DNA from: Auricularia sp. M13
Taxonomy: Eukaryota; Basidiomycota; Agaricomycetes; Auriculariales; Auriculariaceae
Assembly: GCA_037042915.1 (NCBI GenBank)
Contig: CM073194.1
Location: 4,402,001 to 4,466,000, forward strand
DNA length: 64,000 bases
Direction of reading: 5' to 3'
Shown: in pieces, positions 10,699-22,500 of the stretch
Position numbering within the stretch: position 1 is the stretch's first letter
Layout: every line of letters begins with the position of its first letter
The notes under the pieces: generated by a model
What the model was told of the DNA's origin: nothing
The model's database searches: none
Seen by the model: the letters and a program-made list of their open reading frames with translations, nothing else
Made by a program: the position numbers and the translations under genes

Positions 10699-12531
10699 TC
10701 AAGCTTTCGTCGCGCGGAACGGCCACCACCACCGCTTCTTGCGGCCGGGGGCCTTCTCCGCGTCGTGCGGTAGGTGGCTCTCGCTGCGGCTCGCGCGCCG
10801 CGACGTCCCGAGGCACCCGCGGTTCGCGCTGCCCGAGTTGTCGCTGCTGATGCTCCGGCGCCGCCGCCCCGCGGGCTTCTCGTCCGGCGGCGTCAGCGTC
10901 AGCGGCGTGTGGCTTGATGTGGACGCTGCGACGCTTGTCTGTGCGAACGTGCTCGGCGGCGCCTCAGCGGCGTCGCCTGCGGGCGGCGTCAGCGTGAGCG
11001 TCACCGCGGGCATCTGCGGCGGGCTCGGTGGTGGGCTCGGCAGCGCCGCCTCCGCGCTGCGCTTGCCCTTCGTCGTCTGCGGCGTCACCGCGCCCGGCTG
11101 GCGCAGCTCGACGTCCTCGGCGCCCGCCAGCCACGCCCGCCGCTCGAGCAGCTTGCTCCCGCCGCGGTCGAAGCCCGCGGCTAGCATGCCCTCCACGAGC
11201 GTCCAGCGGTGCTCGCTCGGCACCTGCAACACATCACCGAGCCGCGCGTCGTCCACGATGAACGGTCGTGCGCGCTCTTCGCCGTCCGCGAGGCCCGCGT
11301 CCGAGAAGTTCAGGATGAACGCTTCGAGTGCGCGCACTAGCGCCGCGTGCCCGTGCCGGTCATTGTCCGGGAACGGCGGCACGACGTGCACTATGTGGCT
11401 CGCCCGCCGCGCGTCCTTGGCGTTGACAGGCGGGAAATAAGACGATCGTGGCCGCCCCGGCGTTTGGGTGCCGGAAGCTAAAGACGGCGAGGACGCGGCC
11501 GACGACGACGCAGGGTTCAGGGTGCTCCAGCGCCGATGGTCGCCCGCTGGCGTGCCCGGTGTAGAACCTGAGCGGCGGCGAGACACAGGCAGCGTTCGGT
11601 CGTCGAATTTCGGGCTGTTGCGCTGTCCGCGGTTCATTTGTGGGAGACAGAGGAACGGTCTGGACAGCGTGGTGACCATGATGGCCTGCTTGAGCATGCC
11701 TTTCGGGCCAGCATCCAACGGTTGTGGCAAAAAGTTGATAAGAGCGTCAAACGGGCGCTTCGTTGGGTCCGAGTGTGGCAGTATACGCGATGAGGGCCGA
11801 CGCTGTTTCGTTCGTGGGCTGAAGAACGAATTTGGGGGGACCGGCAGCGACGACGAAGAGCCGTTAGGCGAATCGTTGTAGACAAACGAGTTCCTGGGAG
11901 AATTGCCAGGAGAGGCATGACCGTTCAGACTAGGCGGGGTGAGCCAAGCGCTCCTCAAGGAGCTGGCGCTGGTCTTTTCTGCTAGCCCCGACACAACAAG
12001 CGACTGGAGTAGTTGATCATTGTCCTCGCTGCGTTCCTCGATAGTTCGCTTGTCGCTGGGGCCCCCAGCACGCCAGATGCGGCCGACACGCTCCGCCCAT
12101 TCCAAGACATGTATGAAGCGCGAGCCGCCGCCGTCGTGAACGTGCAAGGGCGCTTCCAAGCGCAGCACGCGCACTGAGGGTCGAGTCCATTCAGTTGGAG
12201 CCAGCGTTTGCAAGTCATGAGCGTTCGATGTCACAATAATTATGAGTGAATCGGCCAGCCGCTGCGAGGTCAACAATGGCCGCAAAGACTCGGGCGATGG
12301 TTCTACGTGGCAGTTAGGCATTTGCTTCAAAGATTAATGCTTGGGCTCGTTGCTGAACCCACCGCCAATGACCAAAATGACGTCCCTGGCCGCGTTCGAA
12401 CTGGAGGATGCCCTGCTGGGCGGCGAGAAACGATCCAGCTGCTCTTGGTCGAGCAGCCAGGCTGGGCGACCAAAATGAGGCTCCATTTGCTCAAATGGAT
12501 CAAGCGGCAGGTTGGGGCGGAAGCCATCCAT
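10699..12531 (-). CDS. Unknown conserved-looking protein, about 590 aa
   Basis: The main open frame (12330-10699) encodes LIIIVTSNAHDLQTLAPTEW near its start, then long Ser/Pro-rich low-complexity parts, and ends in a basic tail (APGRKKRWWWPFRATKA). In the middle, HIVHVVPPFPDNDRHGHAAL and RALEAFILNFSDAGLADGEE look like folded sequence. An upstream frame begins at 12531 in a good start context (CCACCATGG) and contains ARDVILVIGGGFSNEP, which resembles the first strand and loop of a Rossmann-like fold. The join between the two frames (12316-12360) is unclear: no strong GT-AG pair keeps frame, and a third frame there reads QALIFEA. It may be a weak intron or a real frame disruption. No function can be named. 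Confidence 0.6.
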
Positions 12532-15193
12532 GGTGGCAGGAGGAGAAGGCGGTCGAAACTCCGCCCTGGTCTGCGAGACCGGGCGCGCAGTCCGCCGTGT
12601 GAGAACGGGTCTGACATCATTCAAAACTCTCGGCATCTCACCATCAAAATCTGTTATCCGGTGCAATACGGGCCTTTAACAAAACTGTATAGCTGCTCTC
12701 ATTGCCTGAGACTTAGAATTTACCACTGTAATCACGGGGGACGCGTGCACTGGGCCCACGTCAACGGACCCCCGACGGGCTTCTCGCGCTTTTGCATGCA
12801 ACCGACGCAACACGGATGAGCAATCTCTTTCAATTCCGACGTCATCGATTTGGCCCACACACAGCATCCAGAGCCAGAGCCCTGCTCCGGCCATGCTGTC
12901 CTCGCCAACAAACCGCTACTCTTGTGGCCCGTCTCACGCCCTCCCTGGATGGCCAAAGCTCGATTCGATTGGCCTGGCTCGTGAGACGATCTGAGACCGC
13001 GGTCAAAAACACTGCAACGCCGAACAAACGTGCGTTCCCCTTGGCAGACGACTTCATTGGCTCCGACATGTAGACGAAGAGCACTGCACTGCGCGCTTCG
13101 CGGCGATGAGCAAACAAAGACATGGACGGTCCTCAAAAATCTTGGGCACTTGACTCTCTAGTTCCACCTCGTCGTCCTGCCTATGATGTCCATTCTCTCC
13201 AGTAGAAAGCCATCCTCGTCGAACCCGAAGCAAGCTCATCTCTTGGTATCTCTCAATCCCGTATGCCCGTGTGGTGTTTGCCAATGCGCTCAGCTTTTTA
13301 ATCACTTGGCCCTCCTCGGCCTATACTCTACGCCGATCCATCCCCCCGTGATCATGTAATACGGGCCCGATGGGCACTGCAGCGGTCAGCGCGACTACTG
13401 TCATCCATCCCCGGCCCATTTTACAATCCCCCGTTCCAACGACTTCTGCTCACAAATCGAACACCTGTCATCAAAGCACCCCACCCAGCTGCGCCTCGTT
13501 CAGCTTCCCAAAGCTCTTGCGCGGACGCCGTGCCATTTTTTTTTTTTTTTTTTTCAATGCCGCACTGCGGCGCGCCACACGTGGCAACTGCGGCCACCGG
13601 TCCCAAAAAGGGAAGATTTCCGATCCACGGGTACCTGCAGTAATATGTTCCTGAATCGCCTGCAAAGTGGCTCATCCGCTCATCCGCGAGTCTTTTTGTG
13701 TTTTCGTCTGAACAAAGTGGAGCGGCTCCATACCATCTCTTTTCTCTCGCGGAATGGACTGAGCACAATCTCCGGGGACTCTTGGCGCTGTTCAGTGCGA
13801 AAACCTACTTGGGCTCCCTGCAAACTCTCTGGTCCGCAGCACCAACGCAGCACTCGACTCTATGGATATCAGCCTTTCTAGCCACGTAGCCGGGTTGGAA
13901 TTCGCCGTCGAGCATTACGGGAGTCTGTGTCGACTAACTGTCTATCTTTTGTCGATCCTGGCTTAACGGCTCTACACCCACGCGGACGGACGCCTGCGGA
14001 CGCTGCGCCGGGCCTACAGCAATGGGTTTGAGATACTAGGCTCAAGTTTCCATGGGATCGTAGCTCGCATTTGTGCGATCTACCTGGCCGACGCAGAACT
14101 GGCAGCGTAGCGCAGATCGCAGGGTCGTGCTGCGGCTACGCCGTCGCCCTAGATCTCAGATTATGGTGCAGGGAAACGACTCGGGGGTCGGTTTCAGTGC
14201 CTGTATGACGGCTGTGCGAAGTTCTAGCCAGCCACGTCGTGCCCGCCGTTGCCACTCCAGCTCCTGAGTCGAGCCGCAACTTCAGAATTGAATCTCGGAT
14301 TCTTCTGCAGGGAAGACCGACTCCACCTCCGGTTGCTGTGCCTACGCTTCGTCGTGCTGCATGCGCACTCTTGCCTCCGTTTACCGTCGAGCTCTTGTTA
14401 GCCGCAGGCCGCCTACAAGGCAGCTCAGGGGGCTGTCCAGCGTGCGCACCGGGCCTTGGCCCTGCGCAACAAACCCGGTGTGCCTGTCAGAAGGTTGAAA
14501 TACTGTTCCCCTCACGCTGCGCCGTCGCGAAGCACCCCTTGGGCACGGTGCACATCGAGTCTGTAACCGGTACGCCCACTTCCCTCATTTGTTTTTCCTC
14601 TTAATGGGACCTTAGCTCTCATACCTCTTGCAGTAGGAATTGCAAGAGATGACACGCGCTTAAAGCACGCACGCTGCGACTGCTGGTCTTTCAGCGGTTT
14701 TTGTGCCGCATGAATGTCTCTTTCATACAGATCAATATCTATATCGAAGGAGCGAGAGTCCAATGCATCTCAAGCGCCAATCGTGCAATTGGTACCCATC
14801 CTCCATCGTCGTGTGTTCCGCACGTTAATAAACGCCTAATACCGTTACTCAGCATCTCCCTCGTACCGACCGATCATTCGGAGGGTAATGGCAGGGCTTA
14901 CCGCAAGTCAGCAGACACAGCCAGACGTCCGTGCAACAGTCGCAGCAGTCCTACACGGTAGATCATCAGGTTCGCTTTCATCCTCGCCCCGTTTCACAGC
15001 ACGGCGAATTGTGCGCACCCGACAGCATTCTAGCCACAGCAAGGCTCGTCAACCCAATCGCTGTAGAAACAGAGACAGCACGCACCACAGCACAAGATCG
15101 GCGCGAGGATCCGTGTCAAGGGCTGAGACAGGATGGTTCGCATTCAGTGGGTATGTAAGTGACAGGCGGGGCATGAGACTTTGCTTGCCTTAC
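12532..15193. other. Long intergenic stretch, 2.6 kb, nothing recognised
   Basis: It holds the upstream region of the minus-strand gene, a poly-T tract of about 18 (near 13537-13554), and scattered short frames without splice support. A non-coding RNA is possible but cannot be argued from sequence alone. Confidence 0.4.
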
Positions 15194-15487
15194 GCTCTTC
15201 CAGCGGCATCACGCGCTCGTTAATGGCAGGCTGCGTCCAAGTTTGACGATCCCGTTGCTCTGCCTCGGCCCTGGCGCCCAAGCTGCTTCCAGTGCCACTG
15301 CGGCTTAAACTCACAGGAGACTCATGGATAGACCGCTCAGATATCTGCCTGTCTGCTCGGTGTGTCTCAGATCCGACGCGCATCGCGGCACGTGACGTAG
15401 ACGCTCACCAATTGACATGTTGGGTGTAGGCGGGGGTTGACTGTGGACGGGAGGTAGGCCGCGAGTAGGAGGCGTTGGACCAGACAT
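15194..15487 (-). CDS. Possible small spliced gene, 5' part only (low confidence)
   Basis: ATG at 15487 opens MSGPTPPTRGLPPVHSQPP. A strong GTGAGC donor at 15408 and a CAG acceptor at 15353 join in frame to a second exon (15352-15194) encoding RQISERSIHESPVSLSRS and TWTQPAINERVMPLEE, followed by a GTAAGG donor. The consistent phase and two good donors are the evidence. The downstream exons could not be settled, because several possible acceptors lead to early stops. It could also be chance or a decayed gene. Confidence 0.3.
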
Positions 15488-15984
15488 AGTAGGTGTGCGG
15501 TGAGGAGGAGGGAAATGCTGCGCCAGTGCCCGCGGGGTTGTACAAAATGGACCGGTGATAACAATGCCACAATGGCGATGGAATGCACCACGCCCGCGGA
15601 GCGCCGTCAATGCCTCCCGAGTAGATCAAGAGCAAACTTATTTCTTTTGCATTCCCTTACATGCCTGTGAAAGCGTGTTTGAGCCTGTTGAAATATCACG
15701 TGATATAGCAGCGTGTCAACTCCGCATCTCGCGAAGGATTACGAGTTCGAGCTACCTGGCCTATGATCATGTAGTCTAACTTCATGCGATAAATTAGACA
15801 TTCTTCATATGACACCGTTGCACATGTTGCCCACGCAGCTGGTCCTGACGGACACAAGGGTGGTCATTGGCCAAACGGTGGTGAAAGGCAGGCTTATGAG
15901 AGTGAAAGGAAATGGCAGGTAGTAACTAAGTAAGCAAACAAACTAGGCGACAGGATATATATAACGCGTGAATCAGGTAGTGTG

Positions 15985-16160
15985 CCACTTCCGACGTCTT
16001 CTCGTCGGCGAACTCACCCGTGATGGATTATAACAGGTCGCCCTTGTCAGTCCCAGAGCTGCTCGAGTCGACGGGACTGAAGCGGGAAGGAGAAGGGCGC
16101 TGCGCCCCAGGCGATATTCCTTGGGTTCGAGGTCAGCAAAGAAGGAAGATAATCCGGGGC
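15985..16160 (-). pseudogene. Decayed fragment of a third copy of the unknown Ser-rich gene
   Basis: The minus strand reads SFFADLEPKEYRLGRSALLL and, after a change of frame, KGDLL-stop-SITGEFADEKTSE. These match SFFADLEPEQEFRLGSALLL and KGDVLRSIMGEPADEKTSR in the two intact paralogues. Similarity covers only the C-terminal quarter. At least one frameshift and one stop codon are visible, and the rest of the gene is not recognisable, so this copy is older than the inverted pair. Confidence 0.75.
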
Positions 16161-16371
16161 TCAGTACGGCAGAAGGGATCGTTTTGTTGTTGGAAGAAAT
16201 ATTTCAAGAGAGAGGTACTAGTAACTCATGGTTAGGAAGAGGGGCCATTGCTGAGGTAGAGCGGCGCGTGGATGCGTGGAGCAAATTGAGGCTGCAAAGA
16301 GAGCTAGGCAAGGCCGGGCCGTAATATTCTGGAATCAAGATTAATTCAATAATTACGCAGAGGCGCACGTC

Positions 16372-17992
16372 ATGTTGCCAATGCTCATGTCGGAATTACT
16401 TACAGCACGAAGTCCGTCAGAGGTGAAGGACGCGACGCCAACACGATTTATACTCCGCCCGAATCTCTTTTCAACTTTTGACGGCGCTCGTTCATCTCTT
16501 GTCATGAGCCGGTCCAACGCTGGACGGGCAGCTCATATTCGAGCCGAGTCTTCGGCCATACAACATACTGAAAAGCTGCTGGAAGCCGTCCGCCACGAGC
16601 GCGCAGAAGCGGATCGCCATTTGCGAGTTGCGCAGCAGCGAGCAGACGACCTAGCAACACAGCAGATTCAGCTGGAGGCTCGCCTACTGTACATGCACAA
16701 AACCGTGCTATCTTTGCGCGCAGATTACATGCAGGAATCACTCAATTCCTGTCCGGACGACGTATTTTCGACGTCGCGGTTGACTCGCCCAGCCAAGATT
16801 GGAAAACATTCGGTTTCGGATGTTACGATCACAATCATGCCGCAATACCGTTTGCTTTGGCGTCTGTGTGTTCCCGATGGCGTAGGGTTGCACTGCGCTG
16901 CCCGAGGCTCTGGACGAATATCGCCATTCCCCAACCCCCCTTAACCATTGCGGATGTGAAGCGCGTCGATATCCTGCTGGAGCGATCATCCCCGTGCGCA
17001 ATAGACATCCTCTTTGATAGAGATTGGCAGGACTACGAACCATCCGGCCTGGACGACCCGTTACATCGATGCATAGCTTCCTTGTCACAGCATTCTGCGC
17101 GCTGGCGACGTGTGCAAGTGTGGCTCCTGCAGAAGGCCAGTATCGATGTTCTCGACGTTTTGCGAGGCCCGCTTCCACTTCTAGCCGAATTGTCTCTGAC
17201 AATATCGATGGACGACCTTGAGACCGACACGCGCACCCAGAAAACCTTCCTTCCCTTTGCCCCGTGCTTGCAAAAGCTTGATATAGCATTTGCAGGTTTT
17301 GACATAGCCAACCCGGATCATCCTGGCTTCCGTTCATTGCTCAATCTCAGATGCTGGGGTGATCTCTCGGCAGACCAAGTCGCGCGCTTAATATCGTTGA
17401 GCAAAACGACACTCCAACATCTCGATGTGGAACCTTCCGGAAACGTTCCACCTTTTTCATTGACCATGCCTGGTCTGCAATCCCTTTGCATGCGTGGTCG
17501 ACCCTTCTTCGCTCAATGGCCGCCGTCTGGACTCCTGCTTCCCCGGCTGACTACACTCGCGTTATGTTCATCTATGGTCTCTCCTGAACTCGAGCCTTTT
17601 CTTAAACACATATCACCCACGGTCACACACCTGGATCTCTTCGGCCACGTCTGGAGCGCAACACTGGACGTAGTTAAACACCTCACGAATGTCGCGCATT
17701 TCGCAATCGTGCGCCTGGTCCCGGATGTCTGGAGTACTGTAATGTCGAAGCCGATTTCTTCCTCAAGCTTGCCGATGCTGTACCATGCATATGGCCGAAG
17801 CTGATGTCCGTGCGGATCGACGCTTCCGTGATTTTGAGGCCGTCAAACGAGGAGGGCATCCTGCGTCTCGTCAATAGCCGCACCAAGGGGAGGTCGAAGG
17901 ATGCGCAGCTTCGACAGGTCGTTATCAGCTACGAAGACAAGCCGCAGTGGCTCATCGCAGAGGTCGCGCGGTTGCTCGCAGCTTCTCAATGA
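16372..17992 (+). pseudogene. F-box-type gene with two apparent frame disruptions
   Basis: The first frame encodes an N-terminal coiled coil (SSAIQHTEKLLEAVRHERAE ... QQRADDLATQQIQLEARL) and then LNSCPDDVF, the usual start of an Agaricomycete F-box. The continuation FDVAVDSPSQDWKTFGFG and ALASVCSRWRRVALRCPRLW lies in another frame, the change falling near 16765. It runs through a leucine-rich body to about 17735, after which the tail (EADFFLKLADAVPCIWPKLM ... VISYEDKPQWLIAEVARLL) is in a third frame. No plausible introns bridge these points. The parts are in order and well conserved, so the damage looks recent, or the joins use unusual splicing. An intact version would be an SCF ubiquitin-ligase substrate adaptor. 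Confidence 0.7.
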
Positions 17993-18305
17993 TAGCGCAC
18001 TCCGACAACAAAACCGAGCGGTCCTGACGGGACGAGGCAACCGGCAGGTTTACTACGGTAACATCACACTATACACCCTTCTCACAGCGCTGGTTGACAC
18101 GTTGCCAGGATGGCCGGTCGCAACAGAACCGCGAGAAGGGTGGTAAAACGGGAGCGAGCGGGGGAGAGATTAATGTAAAATAACGAGAATGATGGATTAA
18201 AATGGGCGGGGGACATCAAAAGTAATATAGAGGCAAGAGATGCAGCCGCGTCGGAAATATTATAGGTGCAGATAAAGAGTGTCCGAATGAAAAGAACAGA
18301 TAAAA

Positions 18306-19082
18306 TTAAGCGCGCTTGAAAGCTTGTAACAGCTTTCCAACTCGCGACGTCTTCTCGTCGGCAGGTTCGCCCATGATAGAGCGCAGAACATCGCCTTTCT
18401 CAGCACCGACCGTGCCCGACGTGAACTGCATAGCCGGAAGAAGAAGCGCACTTCCCAGACGGAACTCTTGCTCGGGCTCGAGGTCAGCAAAGAACGAAGG
18501 CGTCGCGCCGACCCATTTGCCGCTGCGGTCGCGCACGCTCGTCAGGCTCAGGGAGCCAGACGGCGTGTACTGAACGAACGGCGACCGTTCTGCCAGTGGC
18601 AGACGCATGCTCGCAGTCGACACGCCGGCTGCCTTATTGGCTCCAATAGTCGGCTTAGGGGTCGGTTCAAGCTGAACAACGCTCGTCGAACGGACGCGAC
18701 GACGGTAGGCACGGGCCTCGAAGCCGCACGAGTTCAGCTCTCCGAGTCTGCCAGTTTCGAAGAGCTCGCGCTTGAACGAGTTCAGACTCTTGCTGCTGCT
18801 CATGCTCGCGATGGATGTCGACGACTCGACGTTCGACTCAGTCATGGTGGACTCGGGCTCGATACTTTCATCTACAGCACGCTGGGATGGTTTAGCAAAC
18901 ATCAGACCGGGAAGGATGCTCTCGGGGCGGACACGGGGACGGCGCTTAACACGCGCCGTCGCGCCGCTGTTCGCCACTTCGACGAACAGCTGCGCGCTCG
19001 CGAGCTCGGTCGTGAACGACGCGAGACTCTTCGAGCTAGCAAGGCTGCGAAGGGAGCAGGCAGACACAGACGCAGACATCAT
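18306..19082 (-). CDS. Unknown serine-rich protein, paralogue 2 (258 aa, single exon)
   Basis: Nearly identical to the protein at 8519-9298. Differences are about ten substitutions (for example S9C, F13L, A34V, N73S, P137L) and loss of one Thr near the C-terminus. The C-terminal half, from SFFADLEPEQEFRLGSALLL onward, is unchanged except for that residue. Orientation is opposite to paralogue 1. The shared upstream sequence (19085 to about 19318) suggests both copies keep the same promoter. No function is known. Confidence 0.75.
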   Translation of the reverse strand: MMSASVSACSLRSLASSKSLASFTTELASAQLFVEVANSGATARVKRRPRVRPESILPGLMFAKPSQRAVDESIEPESTMTESNVESSTSIASMSSSKSLNSFKRELFETGRLGELNSCGFEARAYRRRVRSTSVVQLEPTPKPTIGANKAAGVSTASMRLPLAERSPFVQYTPSGSLSLTSVRDRSGKWVGATPSFFADLEPEQEFRLGSALLLPAMQFTSGTVGAEKGDVLRSIMGEPADEKTSRVGKLLQAFKRA

Positions 19083-19318
19083 GATGATAATGGAGGGGAT
19101 GGATGGGGAGGGAGGAAGGGGTTGTGGGAGGTATGGGGAGGATAGGGGTAAAAGTGCGCGTGTGTGTGGAGGGGGACCAGAGGGGACTGGGGGAAGTCAA
19201 CCTGGTTGTTGATTCGGAATGTCCCGCAGAGCTGATAAAGGGCTTAGGGGGTGGCGGTGGGCGGAGGAGAGGCATCCGCGCAGGTCCGAGGGCGGGATCG
19301 TGAGAGGTGATCGAGAAA
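18306..19318 (-). repeat. Right arm of the roughly 1-kb inverted duplication
   Basis: Inverted partner of 8279-9298. The two arms are separated by about 9 kb that carries the long unknown gene, the F-box pseudogene and the third-copy fragment. Similarity ends abruptly at the stop codon. Confidence 0.92.
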
Positions 19319-19532
19319 CCATCTTCCGAGGAAACTTCTCGCCTCCGAGTATGGTGCCCGTGACGCGAATCGTCTTGTACGAGTAGAAGGATGGTGAAAA
19401 GCACCATCGTGTTCACAATACTGTAATTTGCAAACACTTCTTTGATTCCCAGACCATTCCTTCTGTAACGAGCGCTATGAATTGAGATAATACAGATGAT
19501 CCAGCACTACGAACCACACACCCGACTACACA

Positions 19533-22500
19533 TTACGACGAACTCTGAAAGATGTCTTCCGCGCTGGGAATCGTACTAGCCCTCCGGCTCGAGCTCCCAT
19601 TCGCGTCTTCCGTAGGCTTTCGTCGCCGCCCAAGCGACACGCCCCAGCTACTCGCAAGGCTCGCGAGCGCGCTCCCCGCCGTGCCCACCGGACCGGGCCT
19701 GCTGATAGTCCGCGCCCTCAGAATAGAACCCAAACCTTCAGACGCGCTGACATCGGGAGACGGTGTGGGCGCAGACCCTGCTTGGGGCGCCTCCTCACGT
19801 GTTGAGTTCGGAATGGAGCCAGTCGTTGGCGGCGATGCCGGCGCCTCGGATAGGGCTGTAGTGGCGGCCGCTTTCGAGCTCGACGTGACATTACCTGGGA
19901 AGGGGCGCGCTCCATATAATATGCTCGACGGCCGCGATGCGGTCGATGAGCGGGACGCCGGCCGTAGCGGGGACGAAGGAGTGTGCATGTGCCCGAGCGG
20001 TCGTGGGGGTGCTCCTGATAAACCTGAAGGCCCAGGCGTAGAAGACGACGATGCTTCCACCAGTGGTTGCACAGGTGTCAAAGGCGGAGGGCTCTGCGCT
20101 AGCAATTTGGACAGTCCTGAGGGCCCTGCCAGCGAAGAAGACCCTCGGCGGTGAGGAGCAGGATATACGCGGCCAGGAGGGCTGGGCATGACGGACGTCG
20201 ACACCTCGTTGGCAAGCGGGCTGGACGGTCCGACGTGGTTATCCTCTGTTGCAGTATCTGGGTCGACGGAAACCCTGCGCGAGGTAGTTCGCCTTCTACT
20301 GGACGACGCAGGTGACAAAGACGAGGTCCAATCCTCGACCTCTAGCAAGTAATACTTGATACCGTCACCGAGTCCGTAGGGGTTAGTAGACGGGTCCTTA
20401 GCATTAACGATGCGCTCGGTGATAGAGGTGATACGGGCCACTATCCAATCGCGCGTCCTGATCTGCTCGGCAATATGACCCGATGGTTTCAAGAAGTAGT
20501 GCGGGAAAGAGACTGCAGTGGAACATCAGTAAACAATGCCTGCAAAGTACGACGGGGACCGCACCATTGAACGCCGCCCAGGGTCTGGCTTGGGAGTTCC
20601 GCGTCGGGAGAAATAGCGCCAGATCTCCCTTCGCGAAATTGCGGAAAGTGATCTTGCCTCGAGCGCGCTCGCGATATTCCTTGCACTGCTTCTGCCATTT
20701 GCGAATCGTCGAGCCCGTCTTCGAAATGGCGTCGGAGAACGCCTCCAGATCGAACTCGCGCAGGACGCGTAGCGCCGCCTGTGGGTTGTTGAGGTCGATG
20801 GCCGCCGACGGCAGGAGTTGCGTGGGACTGCTCCTGCTCAGAATTGCAGGCAGACCCATTAACGAATCTGCGGTGCCCAGGTCTGCAGATGCAGAAACGC
20901 CGAGTGCATTGTTCAACTGCGACTGCTTGCCGTGGCTGACGGACGCGCGCGCAGTCTGCAACGCACGCAGCAGCGACTCGCGGAACGACACAGCGACCTC
21001 GAGGACCTCCGTGACGGTCCGGCGCAGCGACGTGACCTGAGCTTGCAAGTCCACAACAGCGGCATTGCTCAGCTTGAGGTCGGAGCGCAGCAGCTCCTCG
21101 CTATGCCGCGACTCGCGTTGCTCATAGGCGGCATGCGCCAGCTCCTCCTTAAGGCCCGCCAGGTCCGCGCTGAGGACCTCCACCTCGGCGCGCGCCTCCT
21201 TGAGCTGGTGCGTCTCGCTCTCCAGGCGCGCCTGCATCTGGTGGTAATGCTGCTCGAGCACGGCGCGGTCGCCGTCCGCCTCGGCGATGTGGTCGCGCAG
21301 CAGGCGATCCGCCTCGCTCGCCTGCGCGCGCAGCAGCCGCTCCTTCTCGCGCCCACGCGCGTTCGCGTCGTCGTTTTCCTGCCGCGCGCGCTGGATCTGC
21401 GCCTCGAGGTCCTCGCCGCGCGCCCGCGCGCTCTCCAGGTTGCGCAGCGTCGTCTCGTGGTCCGCGCGGAGCGTCGCGTTCTCCTCGCGCGCCGCCTCCA
21501 GCTCGCGCCGCAGCATGTCCGCGAGCCGTGTCTGCTCTGCAGCCGTCGCCATCGCGTGCTTGACCTCTTCCGCGAGCTCCGTGCGCCGTGTCTCCATGGA
21601 GCGCCGCGCAGACTGCTCGTAGCCGTGCTGCGCGGCGAGATGGTTGACCTCGCTCTCCAGGCTCTCCACGCGCGACTGTGCAGCCTCCAGCTCGGACTTC
21701 AGGCGCGCCTTGTCCGCCTCGAGCGTTAATCTCGTCTCCAAGAGTAGCTGCTCCTGCTGGGCCCGCGCCGCCTGCAGGTCTTCCAGCTGTTGGAGAGTCT
21801 CCTGGTTAGCAGAAAGAGACTCATAACTGGCTGCAAAAAGACGACGTCAATCACAAGATGAAGCGGCAACTGAGCCGTTCAACTTACAAGACTGCCGCGA
21901 ATGCGCTATGCGCGAGGCAGAAAGGACTGAGCAAAATCATCATCATCAGTCCAGCCCAACACCATACTGTAAGCAAACGAAATCCACTCACTCGACCGCT
22001 CAGCCATCCTATCAAACCCAACCTCGAGCCCATCGATCTTCTGCAGGCTCTTCTCGAGCAGCTCGCGGGCCTGGGACACAGGGTTGCGGTCCGGCGGGTA
22101 CGCCGCCTCGAGCTCGCGCACGAACTGCATGTACTCCAGCACGTCCGCGCGCTCGAGTTGGTAGCCCGCGTCGTCGCCGCCGACGGCGTGCACCTCGAGC
22201 TCGGACACTGGCTCGTCGAGCCCGCGCGCGTCGAACGGCAGCTGGCCGTGCACCTCGCTGCGGTACACCTGCCGGCGCTTGCGCTCGGCGGACGAGAAGC
22301 GCGCCATCACGTTCGCGATCGTCTGTGCGCGCTGGGCGAACAGGCGGGCTGCGGGGAAACGATTGCAAATAAGGATGAGATGGTGCTCGACGCGAATTGC
22401 GATTGCAAGGAGGACGCACAGAACTCTTTGCGCCGCACGATCTCAATGAGCGTCGCGCCGTACGCGTAGAGCATATTGTGGCACCGCTGCAAGTGGTTCC

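Noticed and set aside
13536-13554. Poly-T run as a possible retroposon tail or RNA polymerase III terminator
   Set aside because: No A/B boxes, SINE body or target duplications were seen around it.
20932-21729. Plus-strand 265-codon frame opposite the ATG11 coiled coil
   Set aside because: Antisense of a Glu/Arg/Leu-rich coiled coil in GC-rich codons gives long open frames by chance.
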